A stretch of 37,863 nucleotides of DNA from Shewanella sp. TC10 (lineage in GTDB: Bacteria > Pseudomonadota > Gammaproteobacteria > Enterobacterales > Shewanellaceae). The stretch is from the NCBI RefSeq assembly GCF_009663145.1, contig NZ_VKHR01000053.1, positions 17-37,879 on the forward strand, written 5' to 3'. A program made the translations under genes and the position numbers. Positions 26,122 through 34,197 of the stretch are shown piece after piece (position 1 is the stretch's first letter; each line of letters starts with the position of its first letter). The notes beneath the pieces were generated by a model, which was given only the letters and a program-made list of their open reading frames with translations, was not told the DNA's origin and searched no databases.

Positions 26122-27273
26122 CTAAAACAAGCTTATCAGCGCCCCTGTTGCCGCAAAACCTAATACTAATAACACAATGTTAGGTTTAGCGATTTTTAGC
26201 ACAGCAAAGCCGATTAACACTAACGCCATATCAATAGGTTCAATAACTGCAGAAGTAAATACAGGGCTGTATAGCGCTGCTAACAATAACCCAACCACTG
26301 CAGCATTAACGCCTGCGATCGCCCCTGAAATAGCAGGTCGTTCACTAATCGCATGCCAGCTTTTAAGTCCCACCAGCATCAATAAAAAACCAGGAATGAA
26401 GATCGCAAGTGTTGCAACGATAGCGCCTAAAATCGGTTGTTCTAGCCACAAATCTGCCCCTAAAAATGTTGCAAGGGTGAACATAGGACCAGGTACAGCT
26501 TGGGCTAACGCATAACCGGTTAAGAAGCGGTCAGAATCCACTAACTCGCCGACATTAGCCTCAAGTAATGGCAGTACCACATGGCCGCCACCAAAGACTA
26601 AACTGCCCACTTGATAAAACTGAGCAAAAACCTGACCTAGAGTGCCAGTTTGGTTAATCAAATAAAAACTGCTGAGTAGCCCAAGAATAAACACCGCAAG
26701 CCAACCAAAATTAAGCTTAATAGGGGTATTTTCGGGGGTAATATTTTCCCCTTTTGTGAGCACAACAAAGCCGACAATAGCTGCAATGAGTAACACCACT
26801 ATTTGGGTTAATAATGAAGGAAATAACATGATGCTGGCTGCTGTTGCCACCATTAACATTCGCGCAGTTTTTCGTTGGCAGAATTGGCCAAACATGCCCA
26901 GTGTCGCATCTGCTACCACGACTACCGCTAATAATTTGAGTCCATGAATTGCGCCGCCGACGGCAGTAGTTTCAAGCCAGTGTGCACTGGTAACAGCTAA
27001 GAGAAACAGTAAGACAAAGGAAGGTAAGGTAAAGCCAACGAATGCAGCAATTGCGCCTAATAAGCCTCCACGGTGATAACCAATGGCAAAACCCACTTGG
27101 CTTGAACCTGGGCCTGGCATAAATTGACTTAATGCCACTAAACTACCGTAGCGCTTATCATCAAGCCAATTCAGATCATTGACAAAAGTTTGTCTAAAGT
27201 AACCAATATGGGCCGCAGGGCCACCAAAGCTGATAAAGCCTAATGCTAAAAAGCGGGTAAAAATTTGCCACAT
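26122..27273 (-). CDS. chrA: Chromate transporter ChrA
   Basis: The 383-residue inner-membrane protein belongs to the long-chain CHR family, which exports chromate from the cytoplasm by ion exchange. It contains two homologous halves. The first has FISFGGPAAHIGYFRQTFV and ALSQFMPGPGSSQVGFAIG, and the second has LVFGGGHVVLPLLEANVG and ALAQAVPGPMFTLATFLGA. The motifs FGGP and PGP are family hallmarks. Ten or more hydrophobic segments are visible. ATG at 27273 is preferred to TTG at 27279; GGAAG lies 10 bases upstream. The gene is downstream of and codirectional with a MarR-family gene 125 bp away. Substrate assignment to chromate is by family only. Confidence 0.9.
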   Translation of the reverse strand: MWQIFTRFLALGFISFGGPAAHIGYFRQTFVNDLNWLDDKRYGSLVALSQFMPGPGSSQVGFAIGYHRGGLLGAIAAFVGFTLPSFVLLFLLAVTSAHWLETTAVGGAIHGLKLLAVVVVADATLGMFGQFCQRKTARMLMVATAASIMLFPSLLTQIVVLLIAAIVGFVVLTKGENITPENTPIKLNFGWLAVFILGLLSSFYLINQTGTLGQVFAQFYQVGSLVFGGGHVVLPLLEANVGELVDSDRFLTGYALAQAVPGPMFTLATFLGADLWLEQPILGAIVATLAIFIPGFLLMLVGLKSWHAISERPAISGAIAGVNAAVVGLLLAALYSPVFTSAVIEPIDMALVLIGFAVLKIAKPNIVLLVLGFAATGALISLF

Positions 27274-27397
27274 AATCAAACTACTTCCAATTCCTTTACA
27301 AAAGGATAGTGCTCAAGCCAATGTTGAGATTGGTGGGTATGTTAGCTCTGAGTATATGACAGATTAATTTAACTTTTATGACAGCACTTTAAAATAG

Positions 27398-27835
27398 TTA
27401 TCTTTGTAAATGCTTTAAGGCATTTTCACTCAACAGCTTTAATTGGCGCAGCTCTTCACTGTCTCCGCCGACCTTGCAGCGCATTAACTCAGGGATTGTC
27501 TTGGCTTGATCATGTAGCGCTTTACCTTCATCAGTGAGGTGCAATACTCTCACACGCTCGTCATCTTTATTGCGATCACGTATCACTAAACCTTTGGTTT
27601 CTAATCGCTTGAGTAACGGGGTTAATGTACCTGAATCTAAATGTAACTTTTCACCTAAGATTTTGACGCTAATACCTGACTCTTTCCAAAGTACCATCAT
27701 GACTAAATACTGTGGATAGGTTAACGACAACTCATCCAAGAGTGGACGATAAGCGCGGATAAGCGCATTGGTGGCGCTGTACATCGCAAAACAGACTTGG
27801 TTCTCTAGTGCTAAGGGATCAAAATCTTGGCTCAT
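27398..27835 (-). CDS. OhrR-type MarR regulator
   Basis: The 145-residue regulator starts MSQDFDPLALENQVCFAMYS and carries Cys15, the peroxide-sensing cysteine position of OhrR. The winged helix is seen in YPQYLVMMVLWKESGISVK and LHLDSGTLTPLLKRLETKGL, with the wing at NKDDERVRVLHLT. OhrR represses ohr until organic hydroperoxide oxidises the cysteine. Here ohr is not adjacent; chrA follows instead. The strong AAGGAG upstream of the ATG supports this start over GTG at 27841. The regulon is therefore uncertain: it may sense peroxides and control chrA, or control a distant ohr. Confidence 0.9.
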   Translation of the reverse strand: MSQDFDPLALENQVCFAMYSATNALIRAYRPLLDELSLTYPQYLVMMVLWKESGISVKILGEKLHLDSGTLTPLLKRLETKGLVIRDRNKDDERVRVLHLTDEGKALHDQAKTIPELMRCKVGGDSEELRQLKLLSENALKHLQR

Positions 27836-27950
27836 GATCACTCCTTAATTTTAAAATATTAAAGGCTTTAAAAAGCGTTCACTCATCTTAGCATATTTTA
27901 ATTGTGCGCAAGCTATTACCTTTAGCAGTGAATTCTTTTTGGGCTAAAAG

Positions 27951-27991
27951 TTTTTGATTGAGTGTTTTTGATTGAGTGTTTTTGATTGAGA
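27951..27991 (+). repeat. 14-bp tandem repeat, three units
   Basis: The unit TTTTTGATTGAGTG is repeated, with a third partial copy. It lies in the promoter area between the OhrR-type gene and the YjfB-like gene, and may alter the spacing or bending of the region. Confidence 0.85.
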
Positions 27992-28084
27992 TTTTTTTTG
28001 CTTAAGAATTTTATACTCAAGCCGATAAAGGACTAAGCTATCTACATGTCGTATTTTATAGCCATAACTTATAAGTGAACGCCC

Positions 28085-28288
28085 ATGTCTTTATCTATTA
28101 ATGCTCCATCATCGATGCCAACCAACATTGACTCTGCAACTAGTTTGAAAGTAGCAGCAATGTCAAAAGATCAACAAAAAGTCCAAGGTGAAATGGCTCT
28201 GCAACTTATTGAAGCAGCTTTACCTGCTGAGCAAGCTGCACCGCAACCAGTCGGTAATACAGGGCATATTATTAGCACTAAAGCTTAA
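28085..28288 (+). CDS. YjfB-like small putative motility protein
   Basis: The product is 67 residues and resembles the YjfB family of putative motility proteins: a short N-terminal part, a helix with KDQQKVQGEMALQLIEAALP, and a C-terminal tail GNTGHIISTKA. This tail matches the family pattern of VGxxGxxIxxxA. Its function is unknown; the name comes from genetic association with motility in other species. It is encoded alone. The last bases and the following 20 bp contain a direct duplication of TTAGCACTAAAGCTTAAA, so the stop region seems to have been duplicated recently. Confidence 0.6.
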   Translation: MSLSINAPSSMPTNIDSATSLKVAAMSKDQQKVQGEMALQLIEAALPAEQAAPQPVGNTGHIISTKA

Positions 28289-28310
28289 ACATTTAGCACT
28301 AAAGCTTAAA
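28272..28310 (+). repeat. Direct repeat over the YjfB-like stop codon
   Basis: TTAGCACTAAAGCTTAAA occurs at 28272-28289 and again at 28293-28310, 21 bp apart. The first copy encodes the last residues and stop codon, and the second is non-coding. This looks like a short tandem duplication. Confidence 0.85.
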
Positions 28311-28407
28311 ATTACTGCTGAGACTAACAGTTTAAAAACTGTACTAAATAAATCTGAATACGCTATGATTTGTTCTATAAGAGATTTAGAACAGGACCTT
28401 GATAATT

Positions 28408-29088
28408 ATGCGTATTCAGGCTTCGTTTTTTACCACACTTTTTACCACAGCCACTATTTCTAGTGTAGTTTTTGCATTTTCAGCTTTAGCCACTACTTTT
28501 GTCACTACTTTTGCAACTACTTTTGCAACTAATAGTGTATCTCCAGCTTATGATTGCGATAAAGCCCAAGGACAAGTCGAATTATTGATTTGTGAAGACA
28601 GTCAATTGGCTCAGCTTGATGTGCAATTATCTGAAACATACAAAAAAGCCCTGAATCAAATAGGTAGCGACGAAGTCGCAACCTTTAAAGCATTTCAAAG
28701 AGGTTGGATTAAAGGGCGAGATGATTGTTGGAAGGCTGCAGATATCAAACAGTGTGTCCAATCTTCTTATGAAACACGTTTAACTGAATTACAAATTGCC
28801 GCTGCTGAATTTGAAGTGCCTGAGCCAGTTCAATATGAATGTGGTTCGCAAGCTAACGGTACCCTGACTAAGATTACTGCTTACTTTTACAATGAAACAG
28901 CCATACCTGCTGCCATGTTAACAATTTCACCGACCTCGAATTATATCAAAGCGACGAATATCGCACTGATAACTCGCACTGCCTCAGGGGCAAAATACCA
29001 AGGACAGAATTTCAGTTTTTGGACTCATCAAGGGGAAGCGACTTTTAGCCAATTTGAGCAAGCTGATTTAAGCTGCCAAACACAATAA
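28408..29088 (+). CDS. LprI-MliC fusion, putative lysozyme inhibitor
   Basis: The 226-residue exported protein has a long Thr/Phe-rich signal region (TTFVTTFATTFATN repeats). It then has a LprI (DUF1311) domain (about 45-125) with YDCDKAQGQVELLICEDSQL and YKKALNQI, and a C-terminal MliC-like domain (about 140-220) with ECGSQANGTLTKITAYFYNE, ITRTASGAKYQGQNFSFWTH and QGEATFSQF. Both families are known lysozyme inhibitors; MliC blocks c-type lysozyme by inserting a loop in its active site. The fusion would act in the periplasm. ATG at 28408 is preferred to TTG at 28399 because AGGA lies 11 bases upstream of it. Confidence 0.85.
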   Translation: MRIQASFFTTLFTTATISSVVFAFSALATTFVTTFATTFATNSVSPAYDCDKAQGQVELLICEDSQLAQLDVQLSETYKKALNQIGSDEVATFKAFQRGWIKGRDDCWKAADIKQCVQSSYETRLTELQIAAAEFEVPEPVQYECGSQANGTLTKITAYFYNETAIPAAMLTISPTSNYIKATNIALITRTASGAKYQGQNFSFWTHQGEATFSQFEQADLSCQTQ

Positions 29089-29118
29089 TTTAAACTTAAA
29101 AGCCTAGCGTTAAACAAA

Positions 29119-29147
29119 AAAACCATGTCCTAAGACATGGTTTTAAT
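29119..29147. terminator. Bidirectional terminator after LprI-MliC gene
   Basis: AAAACCATGTC, loop CTAA, GACATGGTTTT forms a stem with A and T runs, about 30 bp after the lysozyme inhibitor stop. It is also downstream of the convergent glycine-zipper gene. Confidence 0.85.
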
Positions 29148-29206
29148 TTATTTAGCTAATGCGCACTAACCACCCATGGTGATAAAAAAGCGCATTTATA
29201 AAGTTG

Positions 29207-29593
29207 TTAGTTGAGTATCGTATAACCGCGATTTGCCATACAGTTACGGATTACTGTTTCTTTTTCAGCTTGATAATTGGCTTCATTAGCTCTTCTATCA
29301 CGAGAGCCACCTAACAAACCTGAAACCACACCAACACCCGCACCCACTTTTGCACCGTCAGAACCTGAACCACCGGCAATAGCGGTACCCGCTGCGCCAA
29401 CTGCAGCGCCTTTTGCAGCGCTACTCACTACGCCACGAGAACTGTTATTCTTTTGAACTTGTTGCGACATTTCGGTGCACTGATGTTCGTCATATACGAA
29501 ATCTTTATCATCTACGCCTGTTTTATCATAAATGATATTTGCGTTAGCTGAAAAAGCAAATAAGGTCATTGAAATCAGTAGTAATTTTTTCAT
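29207..29593 (-). CDS. Glycine-zipper secreted protein
   Basis: The 128-residue product has a signal peptide (MKKLLLISMTLFAFSANA, cleavage near ANA-NI). A mid-section glycine zipper, GAAVGAAGTAIAGGSGSDGA followed by GVGVVSGLLGG, should form tightly packed helices in a membrane. Cysteines lie in DEHQCTEMSQQ and RNCMANRGY, a pattern seen in glycine-zipper family proteins of the outer membrane or periplasm. The role is unknown; the class includes pore-like and stress-related proteins. GAGG precedes the ATG. It is monocistronic. Confidence 0.75.
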   Translation of the reverse strand: MKKLLLISMTLFAFSANANIIYDKTGVDDKDFVYDEHQCTEMSQQVQKNNSSRGVVSSAAKGAAVGAAGTAIAGGSGSDGAKVGAGVGVVSGLLGGSRDRRANEANYQAEKETVIRNCMANRGYTILN

Positions 29594-29757
29594 GTGAATG
29601 CCTCAAACTGGAGAAAACTTATCTGCATTATTTTGCTTACTTAAGGTTTCGCTTATTTAAGCCTCTTAATGCAATTAACAAAACCTATCCTACCTAAAGC
29701 TTAGTGTAAAAACGGAATATCGTTATTTACCGATGGAATAATACTATCCATCAGGCA

Positions 29758-29784
29758 CAAAAAAGCAGCGATATACGCTGCTTT
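29758..29784 (-). terminator. Terminator after DUF3581 gene
   Basis: AAAGCAGCG, loop ATATA, CGCTGCTTT has a T run on the minus strand. It lies 30 bp after the stop codon of the DUF3581 gene. Confidence 0.85.
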
Positions 29785-29812
29785 ATTTCTACATATTCAC
29801 ATTAACAGTGAC

Positions 29813-30511
29813 TTAGCTTAATTTACTGCTTTCGTATGTGTGACACATTTGCTGGGCTTGTTCTTCGTTGTATTCACGCAAACCACTGAGTACTAATGTT
29901 TTAACACCAGTACCAATAACCTTACCTTCGCTCTTTAATTCGAACTGCAGGGTCACATCACCACGTTTACCGTTAATGTCCATATGTTGCTCCACAAGCT
30001 CTAAACTCATCTCAGTGAAGTCAAAAGTATCTAAATGGAACGACATGCTTTCATAGATAACCAAAGGTCGACTCGGGTTAATCATCATGCCGTATTCTTT
30101 CATCATCGGTACTAATACATGAATAAAGTTAAGCCCTGAAAATGCCACATAACTTTTGATGAAAGCCGCGGTTTGTATATCGCACTGGCATACTTCACCT
30201 TGACGTTCGATATGCAAATACTCTTTACCTTTAGTATCACAAATACTGAAGTTATCACCTGCTTGGTTATCAAGGTTTAACTCAATGCCATCACCCACCA
30301 TACCCGCAAACTTAAACTGCATGTTCTGGCTTAAACCAAATTCAGTTAACACTAAGGCAAACAACAAATCACCAGGAACACAGAAGCGTTTTGCGCCGAC
30401 ATTATGGATAGGGTTAAAATCTTCGGCGACGTGTTTTGCAAAATCACTTGCTTGCTGGGCTGAAATAAACACACTCTGATCTTGCTTGGCATAATACGGT
30501 GACAAAAACAT
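29813..30511 (-). CDS. DUF3581 family protein
   Basis: The 232-residue cytoplasmic protein starts MFLSPYYAKQDQSVFISAQQ, which I recall as typical of the DUF3581 family of Shewanella and Vibrio relatives; the assignment is from memory. The motif DFAKHVAEDFNPIHN resembles the start of MaoC-like hotdog dehydratases, whose catalytic Asp/His lie in such a segment, so a hotdog fold on thioesters is possible but unproven. Ribosome spacing favours the ATG at 30511 over the one at 30517 (GGA five bases upstream). The gene stands alone, with a terminator downstream and a MITE of family B upstream. Confidence 0.65.
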   Translation of the reverse strand: MFLSPYYAKQDQSVFISAQQASDFAKHVAEDFNPIHNVGAKRFCVPGDLLFALVLTEFGLSQNMQFKFAGMVGDGIELNLDNQAGDNFSICDTKGKEYLHIERQGEVCQCDIQTAAFIKSYVAFSGLNFIHVLVPMMKEYGMMINPSRPLVIYESMSFHLDTFDFTEMSLELVEQHMDINGKRGDVTLQFELKSEGKVIGTGVKTLVLSGLREYNEEQAQQMCHTYESSKLS

Positions 30512-30625
30512 ATACATCCATTCTTATTTTCGTGAAAGAAATCCCTCTCTCGTCGAGCTGGGCTTTTTTTAGAGGCATAGAGTGTACTAGAAAAAACCAA
30601 AAACACTCAGCCGATGACTACAATA

Positions 30626-30888
30626 TATACCCATGTTACCTCAAGATGCTTTGTCAGGCACAAGCTCGGATAACAATGCAAGGCGTAAGCTGAGGTAATT
30701 GTTATTCACTTTTCAAAGTTTACAACGTAGCAGTGGTTTTCGAGCTTGCGCCCCGTTGGGCAAATCAAATAGCGCCAATCTGCGTTGTTATAAAATATCG
30801 ATGTAGAATAACTATACTTCAATTTTATGCCTAGCATCTTAGCACTATTTGCCTTGCTGACTTTGTATATTTAAGTATCATGGGTATA
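30626..30888 (+). mobile_element. MITE family B, 263 bp
   Basis: The element is bounded by TATACCCATG (30626-30635) and CATGGGTATA (30879-30888), and the similarity of its ends extends inward to about 35 bp with mismatches. It encodes nothing. Near its right side it contains GATGTAGAATAACTATA and an upstream CTGCGTT, which match the corresponding part of family A read on the other strand. Such TATACCC-ended repeats are common between genes in this part of the gammaproteobacteria, from memory. A target duplication was not clear. Confidence 0.8.
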
Positions 30889-30912
30889 CATAAGCTTATG
30901 AAAAATATGTAA

Positions 30913-31893
30913 CTATTCTGCATCTGGTACTTTTTTAGGCTTAACCATTCGACTTAAGTGACTAAAAGCATGTTTGAAAGGGTTAATATAAATCCCCACT
31001 AACGTGTCATGGCCCGGTTGTCCTGAAACGCCAATGGTTAAGTTTTTAACACTAGATGCTTTAATTAAACTGCCATAAAGTTTGTCCCATAGCGATAATG
31101 CAGAACCGAGATTAGTATCGCGGTGTTCTTTTGCAATGCTGTGATGGATCTGATGCTGAGCTGGGCTGATAAACCAGTTTTCAATCTTATCCCCCCAAGA
31201 CAGCCAAATGTGACTATGACGTAAATTTGAACCAAACACATTAAATAAAAACACAAACACATTAGCACCAAGCACATCAAACATTTTCAAGTTTGGGCCA
31301 AATAAGTAATACCCGATGCCTACAGCAATCCCTTGGGTTAATGCCATCCGACAAGCATACAAATAACTTTCAACTGGGTGAGTGCGATAAATGGTAAAAG
31401 GAGTCATCACTGACGCCGAGTGATGTACTTTATGGAATTCCCACAAGACGGGAATTTTATGGAGTGCTAGGTGTAATAAAAAACGGGTTAAATCATCAAG
31501 AATAAACAATAAAACCGTAAATACAGTGATGATAATTGTCAGGTTTTGCGTCAAAGGCTCAATAGGTGTAAACAACAAATCTAAAAAATCACTTAGCCCT
31601 AACGCAATAGGCACCATAGTAAATAATAGCGGTGCAAATAAAATAGCCTTTATCAGCTTATTACAGACTAAAAGTAAGTAATCATGTTGAGCTGAGCGAG
31701 ATAAGTAAATGGCTTTGGGAAATAGGAACCGACCAAAGCCAATCACTGATTTAGGTGTCTTCATTCGCCAGTAAACAGGGATAGCCAGCAAAATTGCACC
31801 AACAAGGTATAGTCCAAAAATGCGCTTATTTGCATCTAATGGATACCCTATTAACTCCACAAAATTACTCGATAAAAACTCTACCACTGACAT
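30913..31893 (-). CDS. Sterol desaturase / fatty acid hydroxylase family protein
   Basis: The 326-residue membrane protein has several hydrophobic segments and the three His clusters of the di-iron hydroxylase superfamily: HLALHK (HxxxH), HKVHHS (HxxHH) and HQIHHS (HxxHH). It should use O2 and an external electron donor to hydroxylate or desaturate a lipid. The substrate is unknown. The gene begins 78 bp after the TonB receptor stop, with a hairpin in between, so it may be the last gene of the iron operon. GAGG precedes the ATG. A family B MITE lies just downstream. Confidence 0.9.
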   Translation of the reverse strand: MSVVEFLSSNFVELIGYPLDANKRIFGLYLVGAILLAIPVYWRMKTPKSVIGFGRFLFPKAIYLSRSAQHDYLLLVCNKLIKAILFAPLLFTMVPIALGLSDFLDLLFTPIEPLTQNLTIIITVFTVLLFILDDLTRFLLHLALHKIPVLWEFHKVHHSASVMTPFTIYRTHPVESYLYACRMALTQGIAVGIGYYLFGPNLKMFDVLGANVFVFLFNVFGSNLRHSHIWLSWGDKIENWFISPAQHQIHHSIAKEHRDTNLGSALSLWDKLYGSLIKASSVKNLTIGVSGQPGHDTLVGIYINPFKHAFSHLSRMVKPKKVPDAE

Positions 31894-31919
31894 ACTAACC
31901 TCAAGTTCGAAACCACTTA

Positions 31920-31953
31920 TTGCTCACGACCATTTTATATCCATCGTGAGCAA
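31920..31953 (-). other. Perfect hairpin between TonB receptor and hydroxylase genes
   Basis: TTGCTCACGA, a 14-base loop and TCGTGAGCAA form a perfect 10-bp stem in the 78-bp gap. No T run follows on the coding strand, so it is not a standard terminator; it may be a processing or attenuation site that lowers hydroxylase expression. Confidence 0.7.
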
Positions 31954-31971
31954 TACATTATCGAATAAAGC

Positions 31972-34197
31972 TTAAAAACGATACTGATAACCGATTTGAA
32001 ATTGCTGTGGTTTACTCGGTCTTGCGCCATAAGGTCTACGACTAACAATCTCTTGAGTATCAAAAACGTTATCCGCTTTGACATACACTAGGCCATATTC
32101 ATTGAAGTTATAGCTTGCAGACATGTCGACCACAGTTAAGGCTTCAGTTTTACTGCCAGAAAGCACCACACCTTCCCCTGAAGCTTCTAACATTTCACCA
32201 ATGTAACGGACAATCATATTGACGTCCCATTGATTGCTCACTAAGCCTAAATTCAATGAAACTTGATTCTCTGGTAAGTAAGGTAATTCATCACCTGCTT
32301 CAATTTCGCCCCACATATCGAAGCCTGAACTAAAGCTCGTTTTGAACTCTGACTCGGTATAGGTATAAGAAACTGAAATAGGAAATTCTAAGCTATCATT
32401 GATATTAAACGCGTAGCCTGAAGTTAACTCCAAACCAATGACATCCACTTCGCCGCCATTAAATTCAGTATCATCATCGCTACCACAACTAGAGAACTGA
32501 CAACCTTCTTTTAGGTTACTAATGTCATTGAAAAAGCCGATAACCTCTAAATTAAAGTTACCGTCATTATAACGGCCACCTAATTCATAATTAACGCTGC
32601 TTTCTGTCTCAATAGTTGGGTCTTGCTTAGGACTTGTCGGTAGAAAGCCTTCATGCACACCAAACAATAAACCAGCGTTATCTGATAAAGCATAAAATAG
32701 GCTTAAGCTTGGTAACCAAATACTGGTCTCTTTATTTAAGTAATCTTCCTCAGCACCTGGGGCACGATTTTGATATTCCGCATCAATAAACTCACCACGA
32801 ACACCCGCAGTAATGTCTAATGCATTAATGCTAATGGTATCTTGGAAATAGATTGAAATGGCATCTGTGCTTTCTCTATCAGTGGTCGACGCTTTAGTTG
32901 GCTCACCGTCAGTCACTAAATTTGCACTGCGCATTAGGTAATCATCAGTGGTGTGATCGCGCTCGATTTGATCTTGATGGAAGCGAGCACCAACCTCAAA
33001 GTGGTTGTTATAGCCCATTAACTCCATATTCCAGTTCAAATCAGCTTGAATACCTTGGGTAAAATAAGTTCGATCGTTATTACCTAAGGTCATTTTTTCA
33101 TATTCAGCAACGCTATCTTCTTGTCCTGTTAATATTTGATAAAAACGTTGGTTGGTTTCATCTTTATCTGGATCGGCCAAAATCTCTTGTAAACTGCGAT
33201 TAACTAAACCGCCTTTAAAGCCATTAACCTTATACCATGCACGCTCAAAGTCATTGCGATACACACGTGTGGTCAGTTCAAAATGTTCATTGGTGACAAA
33301 GTGATTTAACTGGAACTGGGTATGAGTCCAATCCATGTTATCCAATTCACTCGCCACATAGCGTCTATTAGGGTTAGCAGCAAAGTCGTCATCACTTAAA
33401 CCTAGGTAAGTTTCATCTGAGGTTTCGTTAGCATAAGCCAGTTTTAGCTCGAACACTTGATCGACTGTGTCGCCATCAAGGTTGTAGCGTAACTTTGCCA
33501 TGACATCATTTTTTTCAAATCCAGTATCACCACCGCCATCAAGTTCTTTAAAACCGTCGGCCTCCATGTGAATGCCTTCAATTAAAAAACCAAAGTTATC
33601 AATAGTATCACCATAGTACCCGTGAGCTTTCATCAAGCCATCGGTTCCTGTAGAGACATCAATTAACCCTTCAGAGTCTTGTGGTACAGCGCGAGTCACC
33701 ATGTTCAGCGAACCCGCAACGGTATTAGGGCCATATTTAATCGCAGCAGGACCTTTAAATACTTCAATAGCGGTCATTTTTGCCGTCATTGGGAAGTAAT
33801 AAGCTGAAGCTGCAGAATATGGCGCAGGGCCGATGAGCACTCCATCTTCCATGATATTAATTTTTTTACTACGTTCAGGCGTCGCACCACGAAAACCAAT
33901 ATTTGGACGTAAACCATAACCGTCTTCTTCACGAATATTGACCCCAGGTACGCTATATAACACCCGGTTAATATCATCAAATTTGAATTGCTCTAGCGCT
34001 AACTCATCAATTAACGTCGCTGAACCTGTGGCTTTATTTAAGCTTTGGTCGCGGCCGATAATTTGCATTTGTTCCATGTAGCTATCGTTGCTAGTGGCCT
34101 TTTCTTCATCTTCAGCAGCAATAGCACTGTAACTAACCAAAGAAGATTGTATCGCCAACACTAACGCCAGCTTTTTAGTCATTAATAAACGGTTCAT
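31972..34197 (-). CDS. TonB-dependent outer-membrane receptor, FecA-like
   Basis: The 741-residue receptor has a signal peptide (residues 1-27, ending AIAA-ED), a plug domain (about 45-165, with YSVPGVNIREEDGYGLRPNI and AIEVFKGPAAIKYGPNTVAG), and a C-terminal 22-strand barrel ending in QFQIGYQYRF. It should import an iron chelate or other ligand using energy from TonB-ExbBD. The start codon overlaps the stop of the imelysin gene (TAATG), so translation is coupled. A second in-frame ATG five codons later is possible. Iron as substrate is inferred from the imelysin partner and the upstream Fur-like box. Confidence 0.93.
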   Translation of the reverse strand: MNRLLMTKKLALVLAIQSSLVSYSAIAAEDEEKATSNDSYMEQMQIIGRDQSLNKATGSATLIDELALEQFKFDDINRVLYSVPGVNIREEDGYGLRPNIGFRGATPERSKKINIMEDGVLIGPAPYSAASAYYFPMTAKMTAIEVFKGPAAIKYGPNTVAGSLNMVTRAVPQDSEGLIDVSTGTDGLMKAHGYYGDTIDNFGFLIEGIHMEADGFKELDGGGDTGFEKNDVMAKLRYNLDGDTVDQVFELKLAYANETSDETYLGLSDDDFAANPNRRYVASELDNMDWTHTQFQLNHFVTNEHFELTTRVYRNDFERAWYKVNGFKGGLVNRSLQEILADPDKDETNQRFYQILTGQEDSVAEYEKMTLGNNDRTYFTQGIQADLNWNMELMGYNNHFEVGARFHQDQIERDHTTDDYLMRSANLVTDGEPTKASTTDRESTDAISIYFQDTISINALDITAGVRGEFIDAEYQNRAPGAEEDYLNKETSIWLPSLSLFYALSDNAGLLFGVHEGFLPTSPKQDPTIETESSVNYELGGRYNDGNFNLEVIGFFNDISNLKEGCQFSSCGSDDDTEFNGGEVDVIGLELTSGYAFNINDSLEFPISVSYTYTESEFKTSFSSGFDMWGEIEAGDELPYLPENQVSLNLGLVSNQWDVNMIVRYIGEMLEASGEGVVLSGSKTEALTVVDMSASYNFNEYGLVYVKADNVFDTQEIVSRRPYGARPSKPQQFQIGYQYRF

